From Panicum virgatum (taxonomy: Eukaryota; Streptophyta; Magnoliopsida; Poales; Poaceae): a stretch of DNA of 64,000 bases. Position numbers and translations under genes: made by a program. Shown piece by piece: positions 10,684 to 22,975 of the stretch (the first letter of the stretch is position 1; each line of letters begins with the position of its first letter). The stretch is taken from contig NC_053142.1 of NCBI RefSeq assembly GCF_016808335.1, forward strand, positions 41,459,674-41,523,673. The letters run 5' to 3'. The notes under the pieces were generated by a model. It was not told the origin of the DNA. It made no database searches and saw only the letters and a list, made by a program, of their open reading frames with translations.

Positions 10684-13600
10684 CTAGCGGGCGAGAAACC
10701 TGTATGATGGCATGTCCTCGATTCTCTGAATGTCTTCGAGCAACAGCTCCCTCTCGAGCTGGCGCCGCGTAGATTTAATAACCGACTGCAGCGATTGTTC
10801 GACAATTTGGTCAGGATGGAAGGTGTTTGGTACAAAGAACGTGTCCAATGGATTCCGTATTAGAAAGGAAAGACGTACATTAAAATCCATGTAACTGGCG
10901 TGCATGTCGAGCCATTTCTGATCCATCAATTTGAAAGTTATGCAGTAAAGAATGTCAAATGCTCGATCATTTTCTGAAAGAAAAAACAAAGGTCAGATGG
11001 TCCTACCTGGAGATAATTGTGAAAACATGATTGCTCTTACCCAGCTTCTATTAAAAGCTAATAATATATACTCCCTCCATTCCAAAATGTAGGTCGTTTT
11101 TTGGCAAATCTAGATACACAGCTTGGGTTTTTGCTATGCGCCTACATATACGCTATATCTAGAATTCTAGATACATATAGCAAAATCTATGAATCTAAAT
11201 TTGTCAAAATGACCTACAATTTGGAACGGAGTGAGGATATCTCTAGAGGGCCTCATGCAGGTGTTTACCATTACGCCTATAATACTGTATGGATTTCTAT
11301 ACCCTTACTGAAAGTAATTGTAAAGAATTTAACTAGCCCTAGCTAGCTGCAGTGTGTTTCTAAGAAAACATGCATGTCAGATACAACTAGGCAAGTCAGC
11401 CGGGCTCATTGAAGTCCTCCAAATCTTTAAGATATAGCTATGTTGACAACACTAACTATTCGGTTAAGTCAGACTGTCTGAGCCTGAAAGGCCTTTTGTG
11501 ATAAAAGCCTAAACTACGTCAGTTCTGTAAGATTTCAGCCCTATACAAATGTAACAGTAAAAGAATGACATACCTTTAAGTAAATTTAGGAACACTGCTC
11601 CAATCAATGACTTCGGCTTTGCTGCAGCGACATCAACTTCAGATCACAGTTGTTCAAGATGATTGCCAAACTACTTTCACAGTTCAGATCAACTTAATAA
11701 GAATGCTGAAAAGTTTGACAGACAAACCTGCTTGAAGATCAAGCATCTGAATTAGCATGAATGTAATATTTACACCAGCTGCAGCAAAGGGATATTCCCA
11801 CAACGCTCTATCACCATTCTTCTTACGAAGGAGCTCCTGGAAGGATTTCTGCAGAGACAGGGACTCACTGAGCTGAATTTGGGGCCCAATTTAAAAGGAC
11901 ATAGTTCAACATATATAGCGGTGGTAACTGGATTTCCCGTTGTTCTTTTCTAATTACATAATGCAGCATAGCTGGACAAATCTTACATCTTTACAGGATC
12001 TACAAGATAAATTATCGACCATTTCTTCATTTAATGAAATCATCAATGGATCATTGGCTGTTCAATTGCCGCAATAGGAAGAAGGCAGAGTTTTGGTGAA
12101 ATTCCAAGAAACATGTAAACTATGTGACTCCTTTATATCCTTTCGAACTCAAGCTCAATAAATAACATTTAAAGCCACAAGGGATGCATATGCCAACATT
12201 GCAGAAATGTTGAGATGAATTGAACAAGCACTTGGGTCGAGTGATTTTTACTCACTGGAAAGTTCTTAGAGAAGTACAGTAAATTCTCCAAAGATATAAA
12301 ACCACCACCTCTGTAAATTCAACAGAAACATATGATGACACATTTGAAATTTAACAACTGAATGGCTTGGTAAAGTGCAAACATTGTAATGAACGAAGGA
12401 AAGACCTGAAATCTGTAGATGGATCTTTCCCTTGCCATCCCATCTCCTTCCACTGATCTGATACTAGCCCTAGAAGTTCAGTTCCAGGAAAAGAAGCACG
12501 CCAAAGGGCCTTGAGTGCTTTCTAATGGATATATGTGTCAGTACATAACCAAAATTAGATAGAACTCAGGAAAGGGAGATGGAAATGCATGCTCTAGATT
12601 CCCATGCAAAACTGAAACAATTCATATATCCTTATTTCTTAGGGCATGAGAGCACCAGCAACAAATAATTACTAACAAGGATAACAACTCATAAGCAAGC
12701 ATATGATTGATGTACACTTGGATCGACTGGCTAATTTGAGGGGTTCTTAATTTCCTCATTTTTTTAATACCTACATGTGTCTAATAAAAATGATGGATTG
12801 AAAAATGAAATGTGCAAGTGCCTTCAAACTCATTGTAGATATTAGACATTTTCACCTTTCCTCCGAACCTAGGCACTGTTAGGTATATAACCACACGTTA
12901 TACCATGCCAATTGTCATCTTGGATTTGGAAACCAAAGCTCATCACAGCACATTCAACGGTAACAAAGAAAAAAATGTGCATTTCAATTATCAGCTAGAG
13001 CTCATACCTGATGCTCTAGATTTGAACCATCATACTGCACTTCTATCCGGTTCTGCAATCTATGCCAGCACTCTTCCTGAAACAGAGAATGATCAATTAT
13101 TATTCCTGTAGGCTATGTAGCACCGATACGGATTGGCGTATCAGTATCGGCCCGATACGGATACGTGGATACGTCAAATTTCTGCAAATCTTAAAGGCAC
13201 AAAGGTGTATCGGAGTATCGGATACGGATACGCGGATACGTATCGGATACGTGATACGGGGTCATGTTGAAGTATCGGGGTTACAGAGCCTGTAGGAATT
13301 TTCATCGTCCCATGAATACATGTGTGACAGCAACAACACGCAATGCAATCAGAAAGCCATCAATCAATACTACAATTCACGTTTTCATATATTGCCCCAT
13401 GGTGAAGAGAGGGGGTTAAAACTTTTCAGGGGAGGATCGGTCATTCATGTTTCAGAAAAATGATCGCGTGCCATAAGGGAATAAGAGATGAGAGAAGATG
13501 TTGCTAACGCCTGCGTGGAAGGGATACAAGCCACTAGGAACGAAACGAGAATGAGTTTTTCACCTGAATGGCGGTCAGATCGAACGAGAGGCGCGCGTCG

Positions 13601-13863
13601 CTATCCCTTCTCTGAGCGCAGACGCACGAGAGCCCCTTCCCGATCCACGCCGTGGACACGCCCACGACCTCCGCTGCGGGCGCACAGAAAAAGGAAGAGG
13701 GGAAATCGTCACCGCGATCAGCCTCTGCACCGAGACGAACAGCGCGATCAAACGATGAAAGCCGCGCGCGCGTACCAGGCGAGGAGTGGTGGCGGTGGTG
13801 GTGGACGGCGCCGGCGCCGGAGAGGCGGCGCACGGCGACGAAGGAGCCGACATTCTGGTCCAT
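10684..13863 (-). CDS. ELMO/CED-12 domain-containing protein, 9 exons, 272 aa
   Basis: Nine minus-strand exons: 13863-13776, 13673-13564, 13076-13008, 12521-12406, 12310-12256, 11848-11728, 11636-11574, 10973-10879 and 10785-10684. All have GT-AG borders and phases that join; the total of 819 bp gives 272 residues and a stop. The product has the plant ELMO core in order: WKEMGWQGKDPSTDFR, GGGFISLENLLYF, LWEYPFAAAGVNITFM, KPKSLIGAVFLNLL, ENDRAFDILYCITFKLMD, then ASYMDFN and a conserved STRRQLERELLLEDIQRIED tail. ELMO proteins in animals act with DOCK Rac exchange factors or as Arf-family GAPs; plant ELMO-domain proteins lack DOCK partners and some act in pollen aperture patterning. The start at 13863 (M-D-Q-N-V) lies in a GC-rich first exon. 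Introns carry a hAT element (13113-13288) and a Stowaway MITE (11071-11235). Confidence 0.9.
11071..11235. mobile_element. Stowaway MITE in ELMO intron 7
   Basis: It begins CTCCCTCCATTCC after TA and ends with the inverse GGAACGGAGTGAG. These are the classical Stowaway (Tc1/mariner-derived) termini. It sits in the intron between ELMO exons 7 and 8. The inner halves (AAATGTAGGTCG... and ...GACCTACAATTT) form an extended inverted repeat. Confidence 0.85.
13113..13288. mobile_element. hAT-type MITE built of GATACGG motifs, ELMO intron 2
   Basis: A 176-bp element flanked by a perfect 8-bp duplication CCTGTAGG (13105-13112, 13289-13296). Termini are CTATGTAGCACCGATAC and, inverted, CTCTGTAACCCCGATAC. 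The inside repeats GATACG, CGGATACG and GTATCGG many times in both orientations. The 8-bp duplication assigns it to the hAT superfamily. Confidence 0.8.
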
Positions 13864-14245
13864 GCCGAACGAGCGCGCGCGCGCGCTGCTCCCCGCCTCC
13901 TCGACCTCGCCCTCCCCCGTCTCTCTCTCTCTCTCCTCTCTCCCTTCCCGACCTCCGCGTCTACGCGCCGCGATCCGCGCGGGAACCCATGCATAGCCGG
14001 GGCGGAGGGAGGCCGCGGCTCCCCAATCCTGGCGTGCGCGAGATCCCACGGCCGGATCGACCACGAGGACTGTCTCCACGACGCGCCGCGCCGGTGGCAC
14101 CCCCCTGGTTTAGCTGGTTCGTTTGGCTGGCAACTTGGCGCTTCTCAATTGGCTTGGCTCCCGATGGTGCCGCGAATTATTGCTGTGTCGTCTCGCTCCA
14201 GCTTTGACGGCTTCCCTGTTTGAGGCGACAAGGACGTCCAGCGTA

Positions 14246-14264
14246 GATTATCAAAAAAAAAAAA
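14246..14264 (+). repeat. 19-bp poly(A) micro-insertion with 12-bp target duplication
   Basis: ACGTCCAGCGTA occurs at 14234-14245 and 14265-14276. Between them is GATTATC followed by twelve A. The duplication is perfect, so the event is recent. Confidence 0.75.
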
Positions 14265-14294
14265 ACGTCCAGCGTACAAAGCAACTTTCCTTTC

Positions 14295-14731
14295 CTAGCC
14301 AATCCCAGAGGCTTTCAAGCAAGGCGGGTAGAATTGAATCTTTGGTGTATCCAAATGAATGTCTTCAGGTTGCAATGTTGTGTTTAATAGCGCCAAAAGA
14401 ACACTGAAATCTGAATTTCACATTTAAGAATATGATGTCCAGAGATAGATCAGTTTATGTTTATCAAAGACGAATAAAAGATACCAAAGAGCTTATCTAG
14501 ATCATCAATCTCGTCTCCCAATGGGCGAAGATTTAGATCAACAGCATTGTGGGTTCCCAAAGGCTGTCAGCATATTCCAGACCAACTGGCCAAAATATAT
14601 CATTCATAAGTCAGCCTATAGCTGCAGCATAAAATATATTGATGCACGTGGGAAGCAAGACGCATAAGCAAACGGCAAATGAGCTTTTCTAAGCTTAATT
14701 TTCTTACTGATGAAACCAGAACATCCGCATT
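14295..14731 (-). other. Three exon-like segments downstream of the DUF3598-type gene
   Basis: On the minus strand three short open segments have good splice borders: 14731-14708 (24 bp, NADVLVSS), 14563-14485 (79 bp, includes AVDLNLRPLGDEIDDLDKLF) and 14362-14295 (68 bp, includes PKIQFYPPCLKASGIG and a stop). Together they are 171 bp, an exact multiple of three. They could follow the last exon of the gene at 14878-20520 if that exon used an in-phase GT after ...TKTE instead of reading to its own stop. The last acceptor (GAAG|AC) has no pyrimidine tract. I do not recognise the encoded peptide. It may be an alternative C-terminus, an old terminus, or chance. Confidence 0.35.
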
Positions 14732-14877
14732 CTACAGAGGCAACACAAATTTACAAGTTATCTATGAAGTACATCAAACCTGTCACAAAGGTTTGGTGTA
14801 ATTCATACTCCATAAGCATGATTGGAGATTGATCCTACGCTCCTATTTCAGAAACAAGTAAACGATTCTTTGGGTTA

Positions 14878-17800
14878 TTATGGAACTGACTGATACCACC
14901 GGCGTTTTACTTCAGTCTTCGTCCGAACCTCCCTGAGCCTTCCATCAGTTCCATAGTCTCTCTCCATCACCAGATTGATCCCTTCTTCTGAGTACCACCC
15001 AACCCCGATGCAGAGCACACCATCCTCATTGATGTCAACATAGGCAGTGACGCCACCAGGTAACCAAAGCACGGTGACATCCTGCATGTCAAGCATCTCC
15101 TCCTCCCCAAAGAAAACTGAGCTCTCAGGCAGGGTTCTCTTCTTCACAGTCTCCATGCACAAGTAGACAAAAGGAGCGCCGCCCTCTAGCTCTTGCGTTT
15201 CATCACTGAAAATTGGTGTTGCACTGGCTTCATATACTTTACAGGATCCTGTCAGTTCTGATGGTTTGGTCCGGCTTCTTCGAGAGAATGGTTTAAGCTC
15301 AACAAGTGTATCGCTGCAGAGGAAATAAATGCAGTTCATTAAAAAACTTGTAAAGTCAATATTGCTCGAAATTAGGCATTATCCTTATTTATATATCCAG
15401 GCCACATGAAACAATTTATGTTTTTCTTTAGAAAAAATCATGGTCGTTCACGACTTCATGTTCCACCCATAGAGAAAACTAGAAAGCTCCGCGGCTTTGC
15501 CGCGCGACGCCCGTATCCCACATCGTAGTATTATAGTTGATGTGAACTTTAGTTGGTGCATCTGGTATATATTATTGTCATTTTATTGTCACGATGTTAT
15601 TGTTTAAGTAGTGTATCTTTAGCAAATTTAAAATTTTGCTATATAGTAAAGTTGTAGATTTCAGATGAAGAACGATGAATACACTTACCAAAAGGAAAAC
15701 TTGCTAAGTTTGGCCCTAACTATCAGCTCTTATAATAAAAAAAGAACTGCGAACCTTGCGCTAATCCATTTCCTAAACCAACAAGCAGAGTATGAGCTCT
15801 CTCCATCGGTGGACACAGCAAACACACATGCACGCACACGGCACCTCTCCCATTTACTCTCTCTGTCGGTGTGTGCAGCAAATTCACCCCTCTCTCACAC
15901 ACGTCTCTCCCTCACTCCCTCTGTCGTGGACAAAAGGCCACGAGGCAGCAGCAGCGTCTCATTCTCTCTCTGTCGGCAGACTCCTCTCCTCTCCTCTGAT
16001 TTTTTTTTTGCTTCTCCGCACCAAACAAGCAGGCGGCAGCCCCCTCCATTATTTTCCCTTCTCTACGTGAGCAATCCATCAAGCACGAGCTCTCTCCCCC
16101 TTGTGTTCTTGCTTTTCCCACCACAGGAAGCTAGCACCTGCGCCGCCTATTTTTTTTCTCCCCCCTCCAATCAAATAGCATAGCTAGCAGCCGAGCAGCA
16201 TGCCACAACGGACAATGGGATCGAGCTCAGGAGCTGCGCCGTGGCGACAACGCCAGCCTCGGGAAGGAGCCGAACGGGGACTGCGACGCCGACGCCTGCA
16301 AGGAGCCAAGCTCGAAGCTGCTCCTGTCGCGCAGCCGGGATGGAGCTGCACGACACCGCACACACACCGGCGATGAGGACCGCGCCGACCCGCAGAAGCA
16401 CGACCTCGCCACGGCCACAGCGATTCCGTCGCCTCCTCCGCCTGCTCGCCATGGTCTTCGGGAAGGGCAGCGCCGCCGCGCGTGCGCGCTCGAGCTCGAG
16501 CGCAGCGGCGGAGTTGCGGCGCCCGTCACTCCGCCCTCTCCTGCTCCCTCCTCCAGTGCTCTTCCATGGCGGCGGCGCTGGCGGACGCCTGTGCGGCGGG
16601 AAGACGGCGGGGCTGGCCAGATCCGGCGGCCTCGAGCTCGGCCCATGGCGGCGGCAGCCGGATCTGGCGGCCTCGACATCCGGCTACGGCGGTGGCGGCG
16701 CCCTCCTCCCCCCTTCCTGGCCGACGGCCATGGCGTGGAGCAGATCCCCGGCAAGCGGCGCGGTGGAGCGGCGGCGGCAGCTCCTCCAGGCGTGGCGGCG
16801 GAGCAGGAGCGGTGGTGGCCAGTGTGGCGCAGGTCGACGTGCTAGAGGGACTGCGGGTTGATTTTTCATTAGTACAAGGGTTTTTTTTTGCAAAAATCAT
16901 AAGATTTGCACGATCTGGACCGTCTGTGTGCCCGATCGAACGGCCGGGAAAAGCGGGTGACGTGGCCACGCTGGCCGGCCAGCTTTTGTTGCATGAATCA
17001 TATTTAGAAGATCTGGAATTATTCAGTCAAATGGCTCCTCAGCTCATGTTGGTCTTTCACTTCCTTTTCTAGTTAGTGTCTGCATACAGTTACTGGTAAA
17101 CCAATTAGGTTTGAAACCCTCAAATAATTGACCAGACGTACAAGAAAATTGTACCTAGAAAAGCTTCCTGTATTTCTATCTTTGTCTCTATGAACTTGAT
17201 GTGCTAGTTTTGAATCATGCAGTCTAGAATCTGTACTTTGTGGACCCCTTGGCCCACAAAAGAAAAATTTGGTGGCGCTTATGGAGGAAATATTTGATAT
17301 GGACACAAGATGGTTTTGTTGTCAAATACAACGTCAGCATCTTTTGGAAGACAGTGTAGCTCATCAGGAACAAGAGTGAGAACAGAACCTTATAGAAGAA
17401 TGTCACCATATCCTGAAGTGAATCACACACAATAAAATGTCCAAAAAAAAACTAGATCAGGGGGGGAGACGCCCCTTGATTTTTATCATAAGAAGCTTGT
17501 GTGACTCGAACCTGGGCTAGCTCAGCGAACCGCTTCTCTAGCGTGTTCAGCTGACCAGTTACACTGTGAGAGTGTTGTCCACACAATAAAATGTCACCAT
17601 ATCCTGAGGTGAATCACACATAATAAAATTTTTAAATAGCCTTGATTGAAATCTTTTTAAAACAGCCATATCCATTATACCATTCTTTATCCTTTCTTGA
17701 TTGGTCTGACCAACCTTGAACTATTATTGTCATGAGCAGTAAAGCAAATGGATAAATTCATAGGATAAGGCAGAGTCTTACTCTTCAACATGGATATTTG

Positions 17801-20520
17801 CTGGGCTGGCCCATTTTTCTTCATATACAGCAACCCTTACAATTTGTATGTTAGCTCCTCCTTCGTTAAACTCAATTGTATGCACAATCCGCAACCTATT
17901 GTGGCAACCTTTGACAAGACACTAAAATACAAATGGATGTAGAAGTCATCGATGATGAACAAAAGTACCATACCCACATGCAGCATTTAGATATAAATGG
18001 TACACATATCTAATGGACACGTGAACCTCTTTCCAAAAATAATATTGTTCAAACTTGAAAGTTGCAGAATAGCTGGTTAATTAGTAACATAATTTGGGAA
18101 GGATTTTTTCCTTATCCTTACAAAGTAAATACAAGGCTGGTGAATTTGCTATTTGTATTTGTACATGTGTATAATTCAATCATAAAACTCATTAAAATTG
18201 CCTGAAAATGGCACATTTATTGCACACTAAAAATGTAATTTAATGTGCAACATAGCCACACAAAAAGGAAAATGGTTTCTATTTAACAGGTAAAGAAAAC
18301 AACATCGCAAAGGAAGAATTAGCACAAGACGGTTTCAAGCAACAATATGATACCAATCGACTTTAACACAACAGAGCCTTATAGCAAATTTCAGTTTGGT
18401 AATATTAGCGAGTTTCTGTATGTCAAAACTATAGCCTTTCAAGGTACTTTGCTTGGGACGGAAAAAAGGTTCATCTAGCAGAGCAAAACTAAGTTATGGC
18501 ATCCACATGTAAAACAGAATGACGAAAAAAGAAGAAGACGTAATTTTCTCCAAGAAAAGATGTTCATGTACAGAAGCAACTTATTCTACTTAGCATATAG
18601 AGATAAGCATTCCTATCATTCAAGTAAGCCTAGACCTTCACGTGATGTTTGCGAAAATTGAAAATGAAAAATTAAGTGGAGTAGACATACTTGCTCAAAC
18701 TTATATGTTGGCGAAAGGAAGTATTTAGATTCATCATATTCACCAAGCGCAATATCAACTGGACCTCTGGAGTATGATCCATCCTGAAAATCAAAGAACA
18801 GTGGTCAAAACGGTAAGTACTGGATTATTCATGAACAAGAAGACATAACTGATTATAACCCAGTTTGCCAGAGAAGTTAATGGCCAGAGAATAATGCACT
18901 TGAACAAGAATGGATATATAAGGCATCAATGTCTTTTTCTTATAACTGAAACTCACTGAAGAATGACTTGCTTCTAATGCAGCTTCTCAACACATCTGAA
19001 TAATTCAGGCCTAAATGTATAATAGTTCTAACAATTTTATTGCATTACCTCACAACTATCTTCTTTTTCTGGCAGAGAAGCCTGCCTAATTGTTAAAGTA
19101 TTGCAAGGACGAAATACTAAATTCACATTTTGACATACGAAGATCCTGATAGGCTGGTGGCTAAAAAAAGTAACAAAATTCCTGATTTTGCAAAGCATAA
19201 CAAAAAAAAATATTGATGACAGTAGAACATATGCCATGGTTTTCAATTAGCGATGAATATAAACTATAAAGAAAATCAAGCATATATCTGTGTCATTGAA
19301 TTTCATAAAGAAAAAAATGGAGGCAAAGACAAAGGAACCCTACCTCAAAAAATACGATTCCAGGCTCCATATCAAAAGTTTCTTCATCAAGCACAGCACT
19401 CTTGTTAAGATCAAAAGACTCGTATGAAGGCAAATCAGCTGTTCCATTCCCACTAGAAGCATCATAACTCCCACCATCATATGATCTGATCTGCTTCACA
19501 GCTTCCCCGAAAGGATTGATGGGGACCCAATTTGTTCTCCTTCGTATCTCGGATCCATGACTACTATCAAAAGATCTCTCGATGTGAGAAAGAGTGTAGC
19601 AGTCATAAAGGTACTCTTCTTTGTTCCCAACTCCAACAGGCTCCATCTCTGCTGTGATTGGCGAGAAGACAGCTCCAACACCCTTCCAGTTACCACTTAA
19701 GCTACTTGCAAATGTATCCCAAGAAGGCTTTATAACAGGTTCCTAAGATTGAAAACTAATAACATCAGAAGCTTCCATCAAATTATTAGTAATAATGTAC
19801 GTCAAATTATTAAGCAAACAATTTGGTGGGAGAATGTTGTTCCCCCCCAGCTTAATCCCTACCATTCACCGCTATATGAACCCTACCAGAACTAATTAGT
19901 ACTAATTAGAATGCTTGAACCGAATGAATTATCCAACCATCAATTAGTGTATCTCTGAAGCAGCTATTGGCTCAAGTCTAATAAACTAACTTCAAACTGT
20001 TGATTGATGTAGATAACTAAAGCAACCGGTTGGATTTCGCAGGATTAACATGAGAAGCCCTCCACCGTTCCTCCAAAATGGTAATACACTACTGCTAGAA
20101 ACACATTTATCCGCCTTATCTTTGCAATCATGTCACTTACATATGATGGACCGATTGAGAAGAAGCATGAAATACCTGAGTTTGGAGCACGGTCTCGACC
20201 TCCACGAGCATGGCTCCAGACACCAGAATCCTGGAGTCCGCATCCTTGCCCTTCCTCCTCGGCGGCGGCGGCGGGAGGCGGCGCCCGCCGGGGCGCCTCC
20301 TGCGGCGGTGCTTCAGGCCCCGCCCCGCCTCCTTGGCGGCGCGTTCGTTGTCTACGCTCCAGACGTTCTCCTTCCCCCTCGGCGACGCCTTGCCGCCCCC
20401 GGCGGAGCACGAGACGGAGGCCCTAGGCGGCGCGACGCCGCAGGAGGAGGAGGCCCGGCGGTGTGGGGCGGGGACGGTGAGCCCGCCGCCGCCGCACGCG
20501 CCCAGGCACGGCGGCTGCAT
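14878..20520 (-). CDS. Probable plastid protein of the DUF3598 type, 5 exons, 470 aa
   Basis: Five minus-strand exons: 20520-20176, 19742-19344, 18783-18691, 17921-17782 and 15313-14878. They have GT-AG borders, consistent phases and 1413 bp in total. The first exon is GC-rich and encodes a long Ser/Arg/Pro-rich leader without acidic residues at the start, typical of a chloroplast transit peptide. The body has PSWDTFASSLSGNWKGVGAVF near residue 118, DGSYSRGPVDIALGEYDESK, CLVKGCHNRLRIVHTIEFNEGG, SELTGSCKVYEASATPIFSDE and a C-terminal VLWLPGGVTAYVDINEDGVL region ending in MERDYGTDGRLREVRTKTE. This pattern resembles plant homologues of cyanobacterial DUF3598 (lipocalin-like) proteins. The family assignment is from memory and the function is unknown. 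Intron 4 (2.5 kb) is swollen by a Helitron-like element and a SINE. Confidence 0.8.
15479..17060 (-). mobile_element. Helitron-like element with GC-rich captured DNA in intron 4
   Basis: Read on the minus strand, the left border shows a hairpin (GCGGC-AAA-GCCGC, 15491-15503), then about ten bases and CTAG followed by host T (15482-15478). That is the canonical Helitron 3' terminus. AT-rich sequence adjoins this end, and a GC-rich block (about 15.9-17.0 kb) fills the rest. The open frames in the block are low-complexity and unrecognised. The other end is not defined; 17060 is approximate, chosen because AACTAGAAA recurs inverted there. Confidence 0.5.
17442..17579 (-). mobile_element. tRNA-derived SINE in intron 4
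   Basis: A 138-bp insert flanked by the perfect 16-bp duplication CACACAATAAAATGTC (17426-17441, 17580-17595). Read on the minus strand it contains GGTTCGAGTC, an RNA polymerase III B box, downstream of a degenerate A-box-like TAACTGGTCAGC, and ends in a run of T as p-SINE1-type elements do. It landed in a pre-existing tandem repeat of about 38 bp. Confidence 0.8.
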
Positions 20521-22470
20521 GCTCTGCTGCCAGGTGTGTAGTGCTCGATCGATGGTCGCGTGCGCGCACGGCGCCGCTCGGCGAGTGTGGAGAAGCTGCG
20601 AGATTGGGGATAGTGCCTCGGAGAACGCTGCGAGATTGACATGTGGGGCCCCAGGCGCGCGAGAGCCTCATCTACGTGGAAATATATTTTCTTTTTTTTC
20701 TTTGGTCCAGTGGAAAGCGGCTTTTGAGGTGCACGCCTTGTCTCTTTCAAAGACAAATACGTGTTCCCAGCTGAGAAGCGACAAGTGAGGCATGCGCCTT
20801 CTCAGATCAGTAACGGCTTTTGAGTCACACTTAATTTAGTAACTTTGCAAAAACCTTGACGCAATGTGAAAGCAAATGGGGAGCTGTACGTAGTAAGTAG
20901 AGAAACATTCGCGTCACACAAAATTGCAGTGCCATAAACAGCAACGAGCTCGGTATCTCGGAGAGTCCGAGGTGCAAGCCAGCAGTAAGCGTACAAGTAT
21001 CTCTTTCTTCCGAGGAACAAAAATACAGTACAGCATTCGCAGAAGGGAGGCAGCCTCTGATCCTCGTCGTCGTCAGTAGAGACAGAAAGGCATGGCCCTG
21101 CCTGGCTGCTTCAGCGCGGGCGGAACTGAGCAGTGAGCACCTCCACGGGCCACGGCTCCAAACTCTGAACCCTCTGCTCGACGGACCCCGTTTCAGTTCT
21201 GCCGCGTCCATCAGTTCAGCTTCCAGCTAGCTCGAGGGACCCCGACGCTGACCGTTTGAGACGCGACCCAGATTCTTCAACCCAAACCTAACGGGGAGGA
21301 GGAGGACGCGTCGTGCCGCTCGCCGACCGAACCCTGTGCTCAGCTCTTCTCCTTCAACAACAATGCCGTCGCGTGGGGGGGAGGGGGGGGGGGGGGTCCG
21401 GCACCGCCGCGCGCGCATCAATGCTCGGCCCGGCGATTATGGCGCACGGCGGTTGGCCCAGCCCTGTCGAACAGCTCCCGGTACCTAGATCGCCGGTAAA
21501 GCTTTCGACCGGTCCAGGAAAAGGCGACGCCCATTGAATCGCTGGAGAGAGGAGGAGTTTTAATTCTCCCAGCAGCCAGCTTGTTCATTCCGGCCGATGG
21601 ATCAGCGACCTGAGCACGCCCGCCACCGACAACTCCGACGCCAATCCCGGCAACGCCGTGCAGAGAGCATCAACTGGCCAGAAGCGTCGCTCAGCGTTGC
21701 TTCCACGCGCACCACATTTTGAGTTGAGTCCAGCCATCGGCGTGACGCGTGTGTCGCTTGAGGCTTGACGGATCATCACTTGGAATCGCCTTTTTTTTAT
21801 CTTCCATGCATGGTTAAAAGGGTTATCATGTCACCTCCAATGGCATGGGATCGCGAATCATTGGAGGCCTTTTAAAAAAAAAAAAACTGAATCATTGGAG
21901 GCCCTTGAAAAGGCATATGCCATACATAAGAGTGCGCCGCGCTGCTGATGGCCTTCCGAGGCGGCTAATGATCAGAACGGGGTAGTTGGAGATAAAGTCA
22001 GAGCAAAAAATGATTTTAGCGAAGAGCTTAGCTTTGCTTTCCTTGCAATGCATGCAAGAGCTAGCGCCGCTCAATCGGCGTCTCCATGACTCCATGTCCT
22101 ACACCGGTTACACACACGCCTTACACGTATCAAAACGGCATAAAAAGGCAGGAGACAAATTAACCACGGGCCTAGCGTGGTGGTGGTGCACTAATGCGTG
22201 CGCTGATCATTGTACCGCAGATATGAATCGAGGGTGAGGCCCAGGCGCGACCAAACGAGGAGATGCCTTAACAGCTAGGGGCGTCCGATCCAGGCTGTCC
22301 GTCCGCCCGCCCGCCCATGGAGACTCGTGGGCCAGAGATCTTGGTTCGCGAGTCCCTTTCAGGTACGAGTGCGACGGTGGGAGGCTCAGTGGTTAGGCCA
22401 GGTTAAGTCTCTGTAGTCTCTAGTAAGAATGTCTGTGGCATGCAGTGGCATTACCATCAGGGTAGATAAC
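20521..22470. other. Upstream region of the DUF3598-type gene and spacer
   Basis: The first few hundred bases are GC-rich and probably hold the 5' untranslated region and promoter of the minus-strand gene. A G-rich run lies at about 21375-21396. Open frames of up to about 190 codons are GC-driven and overlap on both strands; none has a recognisable motif. Confidence 0.4.
21870..21888. repeat. 19-bp A-rich micro-insertion with 15-bp target duplication
   Basis: GAATCATTGGAGGCC is repeated at 21855-21869 and 21889-21903. The insert is four T, thirteen A, then CT. It lacks the TC before the A run seen in the other cases. Confidence 0.65.
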
Positions 22471-22660
22471 TCAGTTTCAGTGGGAGTGTCATCGATACAG
22501 TTATCTAGACTGTAATCTTAAGAACCGTGCCAGTGAAGGGTCATGGCGATGACACTCCTCTCACATCTCATGACACTCGTCTCTTTTCTCTCCTCATACT
22601 ATTAGTACATATTAACAAATTTAATGTCAATTGCACTTTTATGACACTCCCACTGAAATT
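22471..22660. mobile_element. MITE with TTTCAGTGGGAGTGTCAT termini
   Basis: CAGTTTCAGTGGGAGTGTCAT near 22472-22492 is matched by an inverted ATGACACTCCCACTGAAATT near 22641-22660. The inner sequence is non-coding. A diverged relative seems to be at 32060-32275. The target duplication was not resolved, so the superfamily is open. Confidence 0.6.
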
Positions 22661-22975
22661 GGCCAAACTGCCCAATTTATCTGATCTGCAGTTACCGGAG
22701 CTCAACCTGTGCAGGACAGCTGTGGGTGTATTGCGTACCCTTGTCCACAGGCAATGCTTCGTGAACCATCAGAGAACAGGACGACGCTGGGGCCGATCGT
22801 GGTCGTCGCTTTCGGCTCTGAATGCTGGATTTGTTGAGGGCTCTGAATCGAACAGACTAGAAATTAAACCGTCGTGGTCTCCGGCGCGGCATGAAGCGCG
22901 AGGAGGAACTGGACCGGATCGGAGTCCGTCCGGGCGTGTCGGTCGCGGCAGAAAACTTGAGGTCGAGCCAGGTTT

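Noticed and set aside
13120..13285. Repeated GATACGG units resembling a CRISPR or satellite array
   Set aside because: No regular repeat-spacer structure; terminal inverted repeats and an 8-bp duplication show a hAT MITE in a plant intron.
15665..16861. Overlapping open frames of 150-206 codons on both strands
   Set aside because: They lie inside a Helitron-like insertion in an intron, are Arg/Ala/Gly-rich in every frame, and have no motif; GC content explains them.
17224..17430. 68-codon minus-strand frame in intron 4 of the DUF3598-type gene
   Set aside because: Adding it as an exon breaks the reading frame, whereas the junction 17782 to 15313 keeps it.
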